64,000 nt of DNA from Chroococcidiopsis sp. CCMEE 29 (GTDB lineage Bacteria > Cyanobacteriota > Cyanobacteriia > Cyanobacteriales > Chroococcidiopsidaceae), in contig NZ_CP083761.1 in NCBI RefSeq assembly GCF_023558375.1, positions 3,584,501 through 3,648,500 of the forward strand, given 5' to 3'. Under the pieces are notes generated by a model. It saw nothing but the letters and a program-made list of their open reading frames with translations, was not told the origin of the DNA and did no database searches. Positions 8,130-20,380 of the stretch are shown here, piece after piece. A program made the translations under genes and the position numbers. Position 1 is the first letter of the stretch; the number at the start of each line of letters is the position of its first letter.

Positions 8130-10655
8130 ATGCAAATGAATAGTGAAACCCTGAATGAAATTGACCAACAGACTGAGACTTCCCTACAGCGCTTAAACGA
8201 GCTGTGGCAGCAGACTAACGCCTTGCCTACCTCTGAGCAACAGCAATTAAAAGAGGCTTTGAAGGAACATTACCTGACCATCCAAGAGCTACAAACAGCC
8301 TTAGAAGAGCTGCGCTGGCGGAATGAAGAGCTAGCTACCACCCGTCAGGGATTAGAAGCAGAGCGTCAGCGTTACCAGGAATTATTTGAGTTTGCCCCAG
8401 ATGGATACCTTGTAACGAACTCTGAAGCAGTCATTTTGGAAGCTAACCAGGCAGCAGGGAAACTGCTTAACTGTTCCCTAAAGCGATTGATTGGCAAACC
8501 GTTGATACTTTTTGTGATCGGTGAGAGCATTCACAAGTTTCATCAGACGCTAAGTCAGTTGCAAAGCACCAAGGAAATAGAGGAATGGGAAGCCCAGATT
8601 AAGCCTCGGGAACTGACACCTTTTGCTGGAGTCTTTAGGGTGGTAGCAGTACGAGACTCCCACGATCAAGTTATTGGTCTACGCTGGATGCTACAAGACA
8701 TCACCAAGCACAAGCAAAACGAAGCAGCACTGGAGTTAGTTCGGAGCAATCTAGAAAAGCAGGTTGAAGAACGAACCCTTGAGCTGTCAAAATCTAATCA
8801 GCAATTGAAACAGGAGATCGCGCAGCGCCAGCGCGTCGAGGCTACATTGCGCCAGCAAACTGAGTGGGAAAGATTAATGATGGCGATGCAAGCACGTATT
8901 CGTCAGTCCTTAAACTTGGAGGAAATTCTCAACACTACAGTGGCAGAAGTCCGCCAATTCCTTCAAGCTGATCGCGTAGTCGTTTATCAAGTTGATGCCA
9001 GCAAGGTGGCGAGGGTGGTGGCTGAATCCGTTGATCCAGCTTGCCTATCGCTTTTGGGCATTGCCATTAACACACCCTTGTTTAGAGAACGAGTTGCCTT
9101 GTATCGTCAAGGCGATACTAGCGTGATTCATGACGTGCAACAAGCAGATCCCACAGCGATTAATGAGTTTTTGCAGCAACAGCAAGTAAAAGCCAGTTTA
9201 ACGTTGCCGATCCTGCATAGAAATCAATTTTGGGGGCTATTAGCAATTCATCAATGTAGTGGAGCACGTCATTGGCAGCAGTTGGAAGTTGAGCTGCTGA
9301 AGCAATTGGTAACACAGGTGTCAATTGCTATTCAGCAATCAGAACTCTATCGTCAGTTGTTACAGCTCAACACTAACCTGGAAAGCCAAATACAAGAGCG
9401 GACAGCACAATTACAAAAGTCTCTTGATTTTGAAGCGATGCTCAAACGCATCTCTGATGATGTCCGCGATACTCTCGACGAAAGCCAGATTTTGCAAACT
9501 GCGGTATGGGAATTAGCGATCATACTGAACATTGACGGCTGTAATACAGGTTTGTATGATGCTGACCAAGCTATCTCGACAATCAGTTATGAATATAGCG
9601 TCGGTCTAGATGCAGCTCAGGGAAAGGTAGTGCAGATTGCCGACTTTTCAGAAGGCTACCATCAACTGTTGCAAGGTCAGTATTTCCAGTTTTGTGAGTT
9701 AGTACCCAGCCTGGGAACTCCGCTGACCATCCTAGCCTGTCCGATTTTTGACAATCGAGGGGTACTAGGTGACTTATGGTTGTTTAAGCAGCGAGAGAAA
9801 GCGTTTGATGAATTAGAGCTTCGACTGGTGCAGCAAGTAGCGAATCAGTGTGCGATCGCCATCCGGCAAGCCCGTTTATATCAGGCAGCACAAGCAAAAA
9901 TCAAGGAATTAGAAACACTGAATCGCCTCAAGGATGACTTTCTGCATACCATGTCCCACGAGTTACGCACACCCCTCGCCAATATGAAGATGGCGATTCA
10001 GATGTTAGGTCTGACACTGAATCGAGACCAAGAATTTTTTGCTGAACTAAACAAGCCTGCCGCAGAACAAAGCCAAGTGGCTCGTTACTTTCAGATTTTG
10101 CACAACGAATGTGAGCGAGAGTTAACCCTGATCAACGACCTTTTGGATTTGCAGACTCTCTCTGCTGATGCTCAACCCTTAGTGCTGACATCGATCCCGC
10201 TACAGAATTGGCTGCCGCAGATTGTAGAACCATTTCAAGCGCTATCGCTTCAACGCCAGCAAAGCTTGTCGATTGATATCTCCCCTGATGTACCTCGCTT
10301 GATCTGTGAACCCTCCAGTTTAGGGCGCGTTTTATCAGAGTTGCTGAACAATGCTTGCAAATACACTCCATCTGGAGAAAAAATTGTGGTTAAGGCTCAA
10401 GCTCAGTCAGGAATAATGCAATTAAGTGTTAGCAATTCGGGAGTTGAGATTGCCGTTAGTGAGCGACAACGAATTTTTGATAAGTTCTACCGCATTCGTA
10501 GCAATGACGTCTGGAGGCAAGGGGGAACTGGGTTAGGGCTAGCCTTAGTGCATCAACTGGTAGCTCGCTTAGGAGGGAAAATCTCTGTTGAGAGTTCAGC
10601 CCAGCATACCTGCTTTACTTTAGAGTTACCGCTCGATTCTTCAGCGCCCCAATAA
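8130..10655 (+). CDS. PAS/GAF/GAF sensor histidine kinase
   Basis: A soluble two-component sensor of 841 residues. An N-terminal coiled coil ([16 protein letters not shown]) is followed by a PAS domain ([16 protein letters not shown] ... [10 protein letters not shown]), a second coiled coil, a GAF domain ([19 protein letters not shown]), a third coiled coil and a second GAF domain. The kinase core has the phosphoacceptor H-box [14 protein letters not shown], the N-box [10 protein letters not shown], the F-box IFDKFYRI and the G-box [10 protein letters not shown]. No membrane segment is seen. ATG 8130 has AGGAGA ten bases upstream and is preferred. No response regulator lies beside it, so its partner is unknown. 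Its last 15 bases overlap the convergent tatC. Confidence 0.92.
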   Translation: MQMNSETLNEIDQQTETSLQRLNELWQQTNALPTSEQQQLKEALKEHYLTIQELQTALEELRWRNEELATTRQGLEAERQRYQELFEFAPDGYLVTNSEAVILEANQAAGKLLNCSLKRLIGKPLILFVIGESIHKFHQTLSQLQSTKEIEEWEAQIKPRELTPFAGVFRVVAVRDSHDQVIGLRWMLQDITKHKQNEAALELVRSNLEKQVEERTLELSKSNQQLKQEIAQRQRVEATLRQQTEWERLMMAMQARIRQSLNLEEILNTTVAEVRQFLQADRVVVYQVDASKVARVVAESVDPACLSLLGIAINTPLFRERVALYRQGDTSVIHDVQQADPTAINEFLQQQQVKASLTLPILHRNQFWGLLAIHQCSGARHWQQLEVELLKQLVTQVSIAIQQSELYRQLLQLNTNLESQIQERTAQLQKSLDFEAMLKRISDDVRDTLDESQILQTAVWELAIILNIDGCNTGLYDADQAISTISYEYSVGLDAAQGKVVQIADFSEGYHQLLQGQYFQFCELVPSLGTPLTILACPIFDNRGVLGDLWLFKQREKAFDELELRLVQQVANQCAIAIRQARLYQAAQAKIKELETLNRLKDDFLHTMSHELRTPLANMKMAIQMLGLTLNRDQEFFAELNKPAAEQSQVARYFQILHNECERELTLINDLLDLQTLSADAQPLVLTSIPLQNWLPQIVEPFQALSLQRQQSLSIDISPDVPRLICEPSSLGRVLSELLNNACKYTPSGEKIVVKAQAQSGIMQLSVSNSGVEIAVSERQRIFDKFYRIRSNDVWRQGGTGLGLALVHQLVARLGGKISVESSAQHTCFTLELPLDSSAPQ

Positions 10656-11441
10656 CTTCACCAGACCACTGCCACCGAAATACAAACCCACCACCGCACC
10701 CGCGAGCAAGCTTTGAGTCAGAGGGTCTGTAGAAGGTGTCAAAATGGCTCCCAAAATGACTGCTGCTAGAATCACATAGCGCCAACCAGAAAGCATTTGT
10801 GCTGAAGAGACAATTCCCAACAAGCCTAGTAAAGCTTGAATAATCGGAATTTGAAATGCCAAGCCAGTGCTAAACAGCAGTAGCAAGACAAATTCAAAGT
10901 AGCGGTCAATTGACCATAGCTGCTCTACTACATCAGCTCCATAGTTGATGAAGAAATTGAGTGCAGCTGGGATCAGCAGCAAGTAGGCAAATATCAACCC
11001 TGCCACAAACAGCACACTAGACCCTAAAACCACTGGACCGATCAAGCGACGTTCGCGGCGAGTCAATCCTGGTAAGACAAACTGAATAATTTGGTAAAGT
11101 ACAAAGGGACTAGCAATCAGTAAGCCGCTATAACCTGCCACTTTGATCGAGACAAAAAAGTATTCTCCCGGAGCTAGCTGGAGAAACTTGACTCCCTGCG
11201 CTGGAACTTCCAACAACCGGACAATTGGCTTGACGGCGAAGAAGCAGCCGATAACACTCACCACTACAGCAATCAGCGCATAGAAAATTCGCTGCCGCAA
11301 TTCCTCCAAGTGGTCGAACAACGACATTTCAACTTCATCGGGAAGCTCATCGAGAAATGTTTCTTCCTCTAATTTGGGTGTTTGGATGTTGGCATCCAAA
11401 TCTTGCTGGCCGGTTTCAACTTCTGAAGGAGATGTCATCAC
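10641..11441 (-). CDS. tatC: Sec-independent protein translocase TatC
   Basis: Membrane receptor of the Tat system, which exports folded proteins, acting in the thylakoid and plasma membranes. The 266 residues contain a polar N-terminal extension of about 40 residues, then the conserved [16 protein letters not shown] motif and six transmembrane helices. The FFIN and PALxF-like segments of the family are present ([12 protein letters not shown]). It is the last gene of a minus-strand run (12656-13108 gene, tgt, tatC) with short gaps, and it ends 15 bases inside the histidine kinase gene. Confidence 0.95.
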   Translation of the reverse strand: MMTSPSEVETGQQDLDANIQTPKLEEETFLDELPDEVEMSLFDHLEELRQRIFYALIAVVVSVIGCFFAVKPIVRLLEVPAQGVKFLQLAPGEYFFVSIKVAGYSGLLIASPFVLYQIIQFVLPGLTRRERRLIGPVVLGSSVLFVAGLIFAYLLLIPAALNFFINYGADVVEQLWSIDRYFEFVLLLLFSTGLAFQIPIIQALLGLLGIVSSAQMLSGWRYVILAAVILGAILTPSTDPLTQSLLAGAVVGLYFGGSGLVKLLGR

Positions 11442-11500
11442 TCAAGCTGTTTCCAGGATTTGATGACTATTGTATCTGGTAAGTCTTGCTCCTCACCTTC

Positions 11501-12655
<1,155 letters not shown>

Positions 12656-13108
12656 TTAGAAGGGGCAAGTGCCGTCGTCATCAATTTCTGTATCCCACCT
12701 GGCTGAAAGAACTTGATCCATCATTGCTGCCAAGGCGGTCTCATTTAAGTTGCGCGTAGCTCGTTCTTGCACTGGGGTTGAGAGTGGAATCAACCGTAAG
12801 CAGCTAGCATCTTGTACTAAATCGAAGTAGATTTCTTGCTCTGGCGACCGTTTCAGTTCCAAGCAATCAAAACTATAAACATTAAGATAAAGAGCATGGT
12901 TAGCCACGAGGGTAGACTGATGCGGATTAGCAAACACCTCTAGCACATCTCCCTCTCCCTCGCTCTGCAATTTGCCTTCGTGGGTGTGCACATAGCGAAC
13001 GCGACCTAAATCAGCTAACAATCGCCGCATATCTATTTTATTAATAACTATGCCAGTATTGATGATGCACGGAGCTGGCAGTTTGTTGTCGGAGCAATGG
13101 TGACTCAT
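12656..13108 (-). CDS. Conserved hypothetical protein upstream of tgt
   Basis: A protein of 150 residues with no recognised domain. It has a mixed alpha/beta pattern (RRLLADLGRVRYVHTHEGKL, LYLNVYSFDCLELK) and an acidic end (TEIDDDGTCPF). There is no signal peptide or membrane helix. Being 25 bases ahead of tgt on the same strand it is probably the first gene of that transcript. I cannot assign a function. Confidence 0.75.
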   Translation of the reverse strand: MSHHCSDNKLPAPCIINTGIVINKIDMRRLLADLGRVRYVHTHEGKLQSEGEGDVLEVFANPHQSTLVANHALYLNVYSFDCLELKRSPEQEIYFDLVQDASCLRLIPLSTPVQERATRNLNETALAAMMDQVLSARWDTEIDDDGTCPF

Positions 13109-13512
13109 AATAAAACAGCTTTTGAACAGAACAAGGCTGATGTTAGTAGGTATAGCAGTTCAACCACAGGGTCAGATAAATAGGTTTTAGTTTACTAAAC
13201 GAGGGTTTTCAGTAATTCGGTATGCTTAACTGTGATTCTTAGTTAACGCTAATACGCAGTTTTGAGAGTAAAGACGATCAGGCTAAAAAAATTGCAAATG
13301 AGTGAGACAGCCAGCAAAAAGCAGTGTTTTCTACCGACTAATTAGCAGATAAAGTGCAAAATTACAAGTTAATGTCTTGCACAATCCTCCTGTACCAGTC
13401 AATCTTATCTCAATATTCATAGAGTGATCCCACTGCTATCACGGGAATTAGTTTAATTAATGTTTCTGAGGTTTCATCCTAATATGTAACTGCTGTGTAA
13501 TAGCGTAAGACG
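13109..13512. other. Gene-free region upstream of cobS and the 12656-13108 gene
   Basis: About 400 bases of AT-rich sequence between two divergent genes, so it must hold both promoters. I looked for a cobalamin riboswitch ahead of cobS and did not find a convincing B12 box. A small palindrome (TCCC...GGGA) near 13427-13445 is too weak to call. Confidence 0.5.
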
Positions 13513-14271
13513 GTGGTGAAACAGCTAGGGTTAGATTTCGCAGCAGCGATCGCATTTTATACTTGTATTCCGATTCCAGCAGTTGCAAGATTAGACTTCC
13601 GGGGTGTAGCTCGGTTTGCACCCTTGGTAGGGCTATTGATTGGGGGAATTTTAGGTTTGCTCGATGCCGGAATCAACCTGGCTCTAGGTATGCCAGTGTC
13701 AACTCGCAGCGCTCTGGTAGTGGTAAGCTGGATTGCACTGACTGGTGGACTTCACGTAGATGGGGCGATGGATACTGCCGATGGGTTGGCAGTGCAAGAC
13801 CCACAACGAAGGCTACAGGTGATGGCAGATAGTGCTGCGGGTGCGTTTGGGGCAATGGCAGCGATCGCCATCCTACTTCTGAAAACAGTGGCTCTGGCTG
13901 ACCTCGATTCCTACCGTTGGTTAGCATTGATGGCAGCAAGCGGGTGGGGACGCTGGGGCCAACAATTGGCGATCGCTCAATATCCTTACCTTAAACCAAC
14001 GGGCAAAGGTGCATTTCACAAAGCCGCGATCCGGTCTCATCTGGATCTATTGCCGGGACTGTTGTTGCTGGTAGGTTTGAGCGGGTTACAAATACTGATA
14101 GATCGCGATCGCATTATGTTCGCCCTAGGAATGGCGTTAGGCGGAAGTGCGATCACCTTTCTGACAGGTGCCTGGTTCAATCATCAGTTAGGCGGACATA
14201 CGGGAGACACCTACGGTGCTGTTGTGGAATGGACAGAGGCTTTATCACTCTGCCTGCTCACAGCACTCTAA
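13513..14271 (+). CDS. cobS: Adenosylcobinamide-GDP ribazoletransferase (cobalamin synthase)
   Basis: Joins adenosylcobinamide-GDP to alpha-ribazole, the last major step of cobalamin (or pseudocobalamin) assembly, in the membrane. The 252 residues show the family pattern of several hydrophobic helices. The conserved acidic motif [14 protein letters not shown] is intact, as are [16 protein letters not shown] and [16 protein letters not shown]. The start is one of two adjacent GTG codons (13513 or 13516). It stands alone, with no other cob genes nearby. Confidence 0.94.
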   Translation: MVKQLGLDFAAAIAFYTCIPIPAVARLDFRGVARFAPLVGLLIGGILGLLDAGINLALGMPVSTRSALVVVSWIALTGGLHVDGAMDTADGLAVQDPQRRLQVMADSAAGAFGAMAAIAILLLKTVALADLDSYRWLALMAASGWGRWGQQLAIAQYPYLKPTGKGAFHKAAIRSHLDLLPGLLLLVGLSGLQILIDRDRIMFALGMALGGSAITFLTGAWFNHQLGGHTGDTYGAVVEWTEALSLCLLTAL

Positions 14272-14407
14272 TTGATTTTAAGTTTTGGTTTACGATTTTG
14301 GATTGACTCCAAGGATGCTACTGTTTTTCCGTTTAAGAACTAAAAATTCGCCGATCTAATCCTCCAACCCTCCTTGATCGGGCTAGGTTTACACGTATTC
14401 TGTTCAA

Positions 14408-14490
14408 AACCTCACCCTTGCTTTTAGCTGCGCTAAAATCTTTCCTCTCCTTACCAAGGAGAGGGATGCCCGGTAGGGCAGGGTGAGGTT
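14408..14490. repeat. Imperfect palindrome with AACCTCACCCT/AGGGTGAGGTT ends
   Basis: Eleven-base perfect inverted ends enclose an inner hairpin (CCTCTCCTT/AAGGAGAGG). This is a widespread type of cyanobacterial intergenic palindrome. It sits between cobS and the clpB terminator and could act as a transcription block. Confidence 0.7.
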
Positions 14491-14519
14491 CCGAAGGAAT
14501 TTTGAGTCATTTGGTGACA

Positions 14520-14559
14520 AAAAGCGACAGGTTGCGTCTTGGTGTAGCCTGTCGCTTTT
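14520..14559 (-). terminator. Rho-independent terminator of clpB
   Basis: A perfect 12-base stem (AAAAGCGACAGG/CCTGTCGCTTTT) lies 18 bases after the clpB stop codon. On the minus strand it is followed by a T run. Confidence 0.85.
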
Positions 14560-14576
14560 GGATTATGAACAAGGAA

Positions 14577-17201
14577 TTAGCTGGACTGGGTAGTTAACAA
14601 CTCGACGGGCAAGCGCTTGAAAGCAAGACGCTCGTTTTCCACATCCACAAAGATAGTGTCGCCATCATTGAATTCGCCCCGCAAGATTGACTTAGCAATC
14701 TGAGTTTCTAACTCCCGCTGAATTGCTCGCTTCAAGGGACGCGCCCCGAATACTGGGTCGTATCCCACCTCTGCCAAGAAGTCAATAGCAGCATCAGATA
14801 GCTTGAGTGACATCTTGCGATCAGCTAGTCGCTGTTCGAGTCGTTGAATCTGTAGCTGGACAATCTGCCGCAGTTCGCCTCGCTGTAAAGCGTGGAAGAT
14901 GATGATTTCGTCAATTCGGTTTAAGAATTCTGGACGGAAATTATTTCTCATCGCTTCCATCACTCGACGGCGCATCTCGTCATAGCGAGAATCATCCCCC
15001 GCCAGATCTAAGATGTACTGCGAACCAACGTTGCTGGTCATAATAATGATGGTGTTCTTGAAGTCCACCGTATGACCCTGAGCATCAGTCACGCGGCCAT
15101 CATCTAGAATTTGCAGCATGATGTTAAACACATCCGGGTGCGCCTTTTCGATTTCATCGAATAGCACCACTGCATAGGGACGACGGCGGATTGATTCGGT
15201 CAACTGACCCCCTTCTTCATAACCTACATATCCAGGCGGCGCACCAATCAAGCGAGAAACAGCGTGTTTCTCCATGTACTCAGACATGTCAATCCGTACC
15301 AGCGCTTCTTCTGTGTCGAATAGATACGCAGCCAGAGCCTTCGCCAACTCGGTCTTACCGACACCAGTTGGACCCAGGAAAATGAAGCTAGCAGTCGGGC
15401 GATTGGGGTCAGCTAATCCAGCACGCGATCGCTGAATCGCATCTGCCACCGCTGTTACTGCCTCATCTTGACCAATGACTCGGTGGTGCAGTTCGTCTTC
15501 CAAATGCAGCAGCTTTTCTTTCTCAGTTTCAACCAGCTTGCTAATCGGGATGCCTGTCCACTTGGAAATAACTTCAGCAATATCCGCTTCAGTCACTTCC
15601 TCCCGTAGGAGGGATTGACCACTTCTTTGAGCTTGCGCCAGTTCGGTTTCAGCGGCTTCCAGTTGTCGGTGCAAATCAGTTAATTTACCATATTTCAGCT
15701 CAGCTGCTTTGTTGAGGTCATAGTCACGTTCGGCTTGCTGAATCTCAACATTTACTCGGTCAATTTCTTCTTTAATGCTCTGAATCTTGTTGATGATATC
15801 CTTTTCGGACTGCCATTGAGCATTCAGTGTCCGTTGCTCTTCCTTCAGATCGGCAAGTTCTTTTTCCAGCCGTTCTAGCCGTTCTCTGGAAGCTGGATTG
15901 CTTTCTTTTTCCAGCGACAGCCGCTCCATTTCTAGTTGCAGGATCTTGCGATCAATTTCGTCAAGTTCTTCCGGCTTGGAAGTAATTTCCATCTTCAAGC
16001 GGGCAGCTGCTTCGTCTACCAAGTCAATTGCTTTATCTGGCAAGAAGCGATCGCTAATATAACGACTAGACAAAGTTGCCGCTGCAACTAAGGCACTGTC
16101 AGAAATCTTGACACCGTGGTGTACCTCATACCGCTCTTTCAGACCTCGCAGAATGGAAATAGTATCTTCTACACTGGGCTGATCTACATAGACTTGCTGG
16201 AACCGCCGTTCTAAAGCAGCATCTTTTTCGATGTACTTGCGGTATTCGTCCAAGGTTGTAGCACCGATACAGCGCAATTCACCCCGCGCCAGCATCGGCT
16301 TGAGCAGGTTACTGGCATCCATCGCCCCCTGGGTAGCACCTGCACCGACAACTGTGTGAATTTCATCAATGAACAGAATAAAGTTGCCACGAGAATCGGT
16401 AACTTCCTTCAACACCGCTTTCAGGCGCTCTTCAAATTCACCCCGGAACTTAGCACCTGCAATCAAAGCGCCCATATCCAGGGCAATTAGCTTGCGGTCT
16501 TTGAGCGACTGAGGCACATCACCAGCAACAATTCGCTGGGCTAGTCCTTCGGCGATCGCCGTTTTACCGACACCCGGTTCCCCAATCAGCACGGGGTTAT
16601 TCTTCGTGCGGCGGGAAAGAATCTGAATTGTGCGGCGAATTTCATCATCTCGTCCGATCACGGGGTCAAGTTTACCTTGACGGGCGGCTTCCGTGAGATC
16701 GCGCCCATATTTTTCCAGTGCTTCGTATTTGCCTTCTGGATTTTGATCGGTCACTTTCTGACTCCCACGAATTTGTTTAATCGTACTCTTTAGCTTTGCT
16801 TCATCTAAGCCAAATTCTTGAAATACGCTTTGACCAAAGCGATCATCCTTGCTATAAGCCAGTAATAAATGCTCAATCGAGATGAATTCGTCTGCAAATT
16901 CTTTCCGATGAGCTTCTGCTCGATCTAAAAGCAGATCCAAACTGCGGCCTAGATACACCGAACTGCTGCCGGAAATTTTGGGCTGACGCTGGATGAATTG
17001 TTCGGTGCGCTCTTGTAGTTTTTGGACATTTACCCCAGCTTTAGTCAAAATACTACTGGTTAGCCCTTCTTGCTCCAGCAGCGATTTCATTAGATGTTCT
17101 GTTTCAATTTGTTGTTGCTGGAAAGCCTTAGCGATATCTGGGGTATGGGCGACGGCTTCCCAGGCTTTTTCTGTAAATTGATTAGGGTTTGTTGGTTGCA
17201 T
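14577..17201 (-). CDS. clpB: ClpB disaggregase
   Basis: A hexameric AAA+ chaperone that pulls proteins out of aggregates together with DnaK. The 874 residues contain the N-terminal Clp repeat domain ([16 protein letters not shown]), a first ATPase module with Walker A GEPGVGKT and Walker B LFIDEIHT, the long coiled-coil M domain (about residues 410-530) that marks ClpB rather than ClpC, and a second ATPase with Walker A GPTGVGKT. The C-terminal D2 small domain ([15 protein letters not shown]) is complete. I see no CIRCE element upstream. A good terminator follows. Confidence 0.97.
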   Translation of the reverse strand: MQPTNPNQFTEKAWEAVAHTPDIAKAFQQQQIETEHLMKSLLEQEGLTSSILTKAGVNVQKLQERTEQFIQRQPKISGSSSVYLGRSLDLLLDRAEAHRKEFADEFISIEHLLLAYSKDDRFGQSVFQEFGLDEAKLKSTIKQIRGSQKVTDQNPEGKYEALEKYGRDLTEAARQGKLDPVIGRDDEIRRTIQILSRRTKNNPVLIGEPGVGKTAIAEGLAQRIVAGDVPQSLKDRKLIALDMGALIAGAKFRGEFEERLKAVLKEVTDSRGNFILFIDEIHTVVGAGATQGAMDASNLLKPMLARGELRCIGATTLDEYRKYIEKDAALERRFQQVYVDQPSVEDTISILRGLKERYEVHHGVKISDSALVAAATLSSRYISDRFLPDKAIDLVDEAAARLKMEITSKPEELDEIDRKILQLEMERLSLEKESNPASRERLERLEKELADLKEEQRTLNAQWQSEKDIINKIQSIKEEIDRVNVEIQQAERDYDLNKAAELKYGKLTDLHRQLEAAETELAQAQRSGQSLLREEVTEADIAEVISKWTGIPISKLVETEKEKLLHLEDELHHRVIGQDEAVTAVADAIQRSRAGLADPNRPTASFIFLGPTGVGKTELAKALAAYLFDTEEALVRIDMSEYMEKHAVSRLIGAPPGYVGYEEGGQLTESIRRRPYAVVLFDEIEKAHPDVFNIMLQILDDGRVTDAQGHTVDFKNTIIIMTSNVGSQYILDLAGDDSRYDEMRRRVMEAMRNNFRPEFLNRIDEIIIFHALQRGELRQIVQLQIQRLEQRLADRKMSLKLSDAAIDFLAEVGYDPVFGARPLKRAIQRELETQIAKSILRGEFNDGDTIFVDVENERLAFKRLPVELLTTQSS

Positions 17202-17578
17202 ACTGTTCGCTTTCCCCTACAAGGCGTGATATGAACTAAAAGCCATAGAAACAGACAGAACACAGAGTAATGGTGGCGGAGTCTGGGTCACTGCTGTCCC
17301 TATAGGTCATTGTAGGAAGATGAGTGCGATCGCTAGGATCGGTGTTTACGTAATCCTACAGGTGTATTTCCACCCAGCTGTTGTTTCTGTCTTTGTTTAA
17401 CTTCCTACCCTGCTTATCCAACTTGAGTTAAGTATTTTTGCCGTACTCCGAGCCAATACTGTTGACCATGAATACAACCACGTAACCCAATAGTTTTATC
17501 GATTTTCGTCAGTGATGGCGTTCTTCTGCCATTAGATCCGGGAAGAATAATCTATACCTCACCATCTGACTCTCGAGT
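17202..17578. other. Divergent promoter region between clpB and the kinase-WD40 gene
   Basis: About 375 bases without a believable gene, containing one HIP1-like site near 17327. It must contain both divergent promoters. I saw no CIRCE-type inverted repeat or other recognisable heat-shock operator. Confidence 0.5.
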
Positions 17579-19408
17579 ATGAGTTATTGCCTTAACCCAG
17601 ACTGCCAAAATCCCCAAAACTTAGATGGGAGAAAGTATTGTCTTGTCTGCGGCTCAAAATTGTTGCTTAAAGACCAATATCAAGCCATTAAGCCAATTGG
17701 TGAGGGCGGGTTTGGCAGAACTTTCTTAGCTGAAGATGCAAACCGACTGAACGCTCGTTGCGTCATCAAGCAGTTTTTCCCCTTGCCGCAAATTCAAAAC
17801 AATATTGAGGCAATGACAAAGGCAACCCAGCTGTTTAAGCAAGAGGCAAGGCAACTGCTGGAATTAGGAGAAAAGCATCAGCAGATTCCCACATTATATG
17901 GATACTTTGAGCAAGAGCAGCGCCTGTATCTAGTGCAGCAATTTATCGATGGGCATGATTTGTCGAAGGAGCTAGAACAAGGGGCAGTCTTCAATGAAGA
18001 AAAAATTCGGGAACTATTGAATAACTTGTTGCCGGTGCTTCAGTTTATCCATGACCATCAAGTAGTGCATAGGGATATCAAACCGACGAATATTTTACGT
18101 AGTCAAGCTGATGGCAAATTCGTCCTCATTGACTTTGGGGTTGCCAAACAGCTGGCTGGTACTAATATGTCCAGAGCAAGTACGAAACCTGGTACAGAAG
18201 GCTTTGCACCGATTGAACAACTGCGCGGCGGCAAAGCTTTTCCAGCTAGTGACCTTTACAGTTTGGGCGTAACCTGCATTCATCTACTAACTAATGCAGA
18301 CCTGGATGACCTTTACGATCCACTTCAAGGTAGCTGGGTATGGCGCTCATATTTGAGGCAACAAGGTAGAGATGTTAGCGACCAGCTGAGTCAGGTTTTA
18401 GATAAACTGCTTAAAGAGTATGTGAAGCATCGCTATCAATCAGCAACTGAAGTGCTGAAAGACTTAAATTCTAAACCGAATCCGCCATCGCCACCGCCGC
18501 CGCCACCACCACCATCACCAGCTGAATCTAAGACTTGGCGATGTATCCACACTCTCACTGGACATTCAGGTTCAATCAGAGCAGTTGCCATCAGCCCGGA
18601 CGGCAAGACTGTAGCTAGTGGTAGTGCTGATAAGATTATCGGCATCTGGAAATTAGGCAGTGGCAAGCTGATTCAGACACTTACAGGCCATGCAAACTGG
18701 GTGCGTTCGATTGCTATTAGTCCGGATGGTCAAACTCTAGTCAGTTGCAGTGCCGACAAAACTATCAAAATCTGGAACTTAGGTAGTGGCAAGCTGATTC
18801 AGACACTTACAGGCCATGCCAATGGGGTGAGTTCGGTTGCCATTAGTCCGGATGGAAAGGCAATCATCAGTGGCAGTGATGACGGCAAACTAAAGTTGTG
18901 GGAGCTAAGCAGTGGCAACCTGATTTACACGCTCACCGGACACACCGGCTATGTTTTATCTGTTGCCATTAGCCCGGATGGGAAAACCATAGCCAGCGGC
19001 TGCGGGGAAATCATTAAGCTGTGGGAACTAAGTAGTGGCAATTTAATTTGCAATCTGACCGGACATTCTGGCTGGGTTCGTTCTGTTGCCTTTAGCAACG
19101 ATAGTCAGACGATCGCCAGCGCTAGTGAGGACAGCACCATCAAACTGTGGCAAGATGGTAAGCTGATTCGCACTCTCACCGGGCATTTGGGTCGGGTTAC
19201 TTCAGTGGCTACCAAACCAGATGGCAAGACAATTATCAGTGGTGGTGGAGACAAGACCATTAAAATCTGGCAATGTGATAGTGGTCAGCTGATGCACGCT
19301 CTCAGGGGACATTCAGACTCGGTTTGGTCTGTCGCCTATAGCATGAATGGGCAGACTATAGTCAGTGGCAGTGCAGATAACACGATCAAGATTTGGCGGT
19401 GTGATTGA
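17579..19408 (+). CDS. Zinc-ribbon Ser/Thr protein kinase with a seven-blade WD40 propeller
   Basis: 609 residues. It starts with a four-cysteine zinc ribbon (CLNPDCQNP and YCLVCG). A complete eukaryotic-type kinase domain follows: glycine loop IGEGGFGRTF, Lys in VIKQF, catalytic loop VHRDIKPTN, metal-binding IDFGVA and FAPIEQL in the activation segment. A Pro-rich linker (PPSPPPPPPPPSP) leads to seven WD40 repeats, enough for one closed propeller. No membrane segment is present. Repeats 1-3 are nearly identical at the DNA level over about 40 bases, pointing to recent duplication. It is a typical cyanobacterial signalling architecture with unknown substrates. Confidence 0.95.
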   Translation: MSYCLNPDCQNPQNLDGRKYCLVCGSKLLLKDQYQAIKPIGEGGFGRTFLAEDANRLNARCVIKQFFPLPQIQNNIEAMTKATQLFKQEARQLLELGEKHQQIPTLYGYFEQEQRLYLVQQFIDGHDLSKELEQGAVFNEEKIRELLNNLLPVLQFIHDHQVVHRDIKPTNILRSQADGKFVLIDFGVAKQLAGTNMSRASTKPGTEGFAPIEQLRGGKAFPASDLYSLGVTCIHLLTNADLDDLYDPLQGSWVWRSYLRQQGRDVSDQLSQVLDKLLKEYVKHRYQSATEVLKDLNSKPNPPSPPPPPPPPSPAESKTWRCIHTLTGHSGSIRAVAISPDGKTVASGSADKIIGIWKLGSGKLIQTLTGHANWVRSIAISPDGQTLVSCSADKTIKIWNLGSGKLIQTLTGHANGVSSVAISPDGKAIISGSDDGKLKLWELSSGNLIYTLTGHTGYVLSVAISPDGKTIASGCGEIIKLWELSSGNLICNLTGHSGWVRSVAFSNDSQTIASASEDSTIKLWQDGKLIRTLTGHLGRVTSVATKPDGKTIISGGGDKTIKIWQCDSGQLMHALRGHSDSVWSVAYSMNGQTIVSGSADNTIKIWRCD

Positions 19409-19473
19409 ACTCTAGAGGGGTTAGGGGTCAGGGAGTGAAAATCTATATTTTGCCAGAAGTCTAATCTACACCG

Positions 19474-19728
19474 ATGCAAAGAAAGCAAAAATTTCCCTAT
19501 TTAGTTGGCTCAAAATGGACAGCCCAGCAGAAAACGTGGGGCTGGAGGCATTTTCAGGTTGTCAATCGGAAAAACCAAGGTAGGTGGGTATTTGCGGAGA
19601 TGGTTGCTGCCTGTGACCCAAATGTCCGGTTCTGGATTAATGCCAACCTCTTAAAAGACTCTTCTCAATGGCAAGCTGGCTGGCAATCTTTGCAAGAAAT
19701 GGCAGAACTTGAAGGGAGTGTCTCCTGA
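19474..19728 (+). CDS. Small tryptophan-rich protein (TIGR02450/DUF2389 family)
   Basis: 84 residues with seven tryptophans and the family opening VGSKWTAQQKTWGWRHFQV. This matches the small Trp-rich family TIGR02450 as I remember it; its function is not known. It starts 65 bases after the kinase-WD40 gene on the same strand. Confidence 0.75.
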   Translation: MQRKQKFPYLVGSKWTAQQKTWGWRHFQVVNRKNQGRWVFAEMVAACDPNVRFWINANLLKDSSQWQAGWQSLQEMAELEGSVS

Positions 19729-20380
19729 TGCTGTGCAGCCGAGTTTGAGAAATGATCTAGCGATCGCCATCATGCCGTTGGTTGATAAAAATTTATCTAT
19801 TTCGCCAAAATTCATTATTTTTAACATAAGTCTGAGCGATCGCCCTAAACGCGCCTAAAACAACGCTCAGCTTAGCCTTGTGATGCTGCTTTTCCCCCTT
19901 GGCAATCGTTTTAAAGTTTGAGTGGATAGTTCAGCATCTGATGGTGCAACACAAAAGCTTAAGTCTTCAAAGCCTTGCGAGCCCAATACCTATGTATTTG
20001 TAAGACTTCAACCCTTTTCATCCTATTTTTTAACGCTCTGACGGTTTTAAATCAGCCGGTTTATTCCTCACGGGCATATAAATTTAGAACTCACTAATTT
20101 TTTTATTTTGTAACTATTTTTATAAAAATAATTATATAAATTATTTAAATAAAGGCTTATAAAGACTCAATCAGCATTTTTGAACTAATTTTAGCCAAAT
20201 AAGCTTTAAAAACGTAATTTATTTTTGGTTTACGACCTAATTCATTTAAAACTCCCCTTTCTTTTCCCCAGGAATTGGACAATAATGCATGAAAAGACCT
20301 CATAAATGGCAACAAGCAGGCTAGTTGAAGTGCCTTCTTTAGCCCAATGATTAACAAGCAACGATAGGAGCCAACTAAAC
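19729..20380. other. Long AT-rich leader region before chlL
   Basis: About 650 bases without a believable gene. The segment 20090-20250 is very AT-rich (long runs of A/T). The AGGAG at 20366-20370 is the likely ribosome-binding site of chlL. The length suggests a long regulated leader. I cannot identify a specific operator. Confidence 0.6.

Noticed and set aside
7961-8143. Open frame of 60 codons upstream of the histidine kinase
   Set aside because: No ribosome-binding site, no recognisable composition, and it overlaps the kinase start, which has its own RBS.
13109-13512. Cobalamin riboswitch before cobS
   Set aside because: No convincing B12 box or conserved core could be found.
17202-17578. 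CIRCE heat-shock operator before clpB
   Set aside because: No TTAGCACTC/GAGTGCTAA inverted repeat is present.
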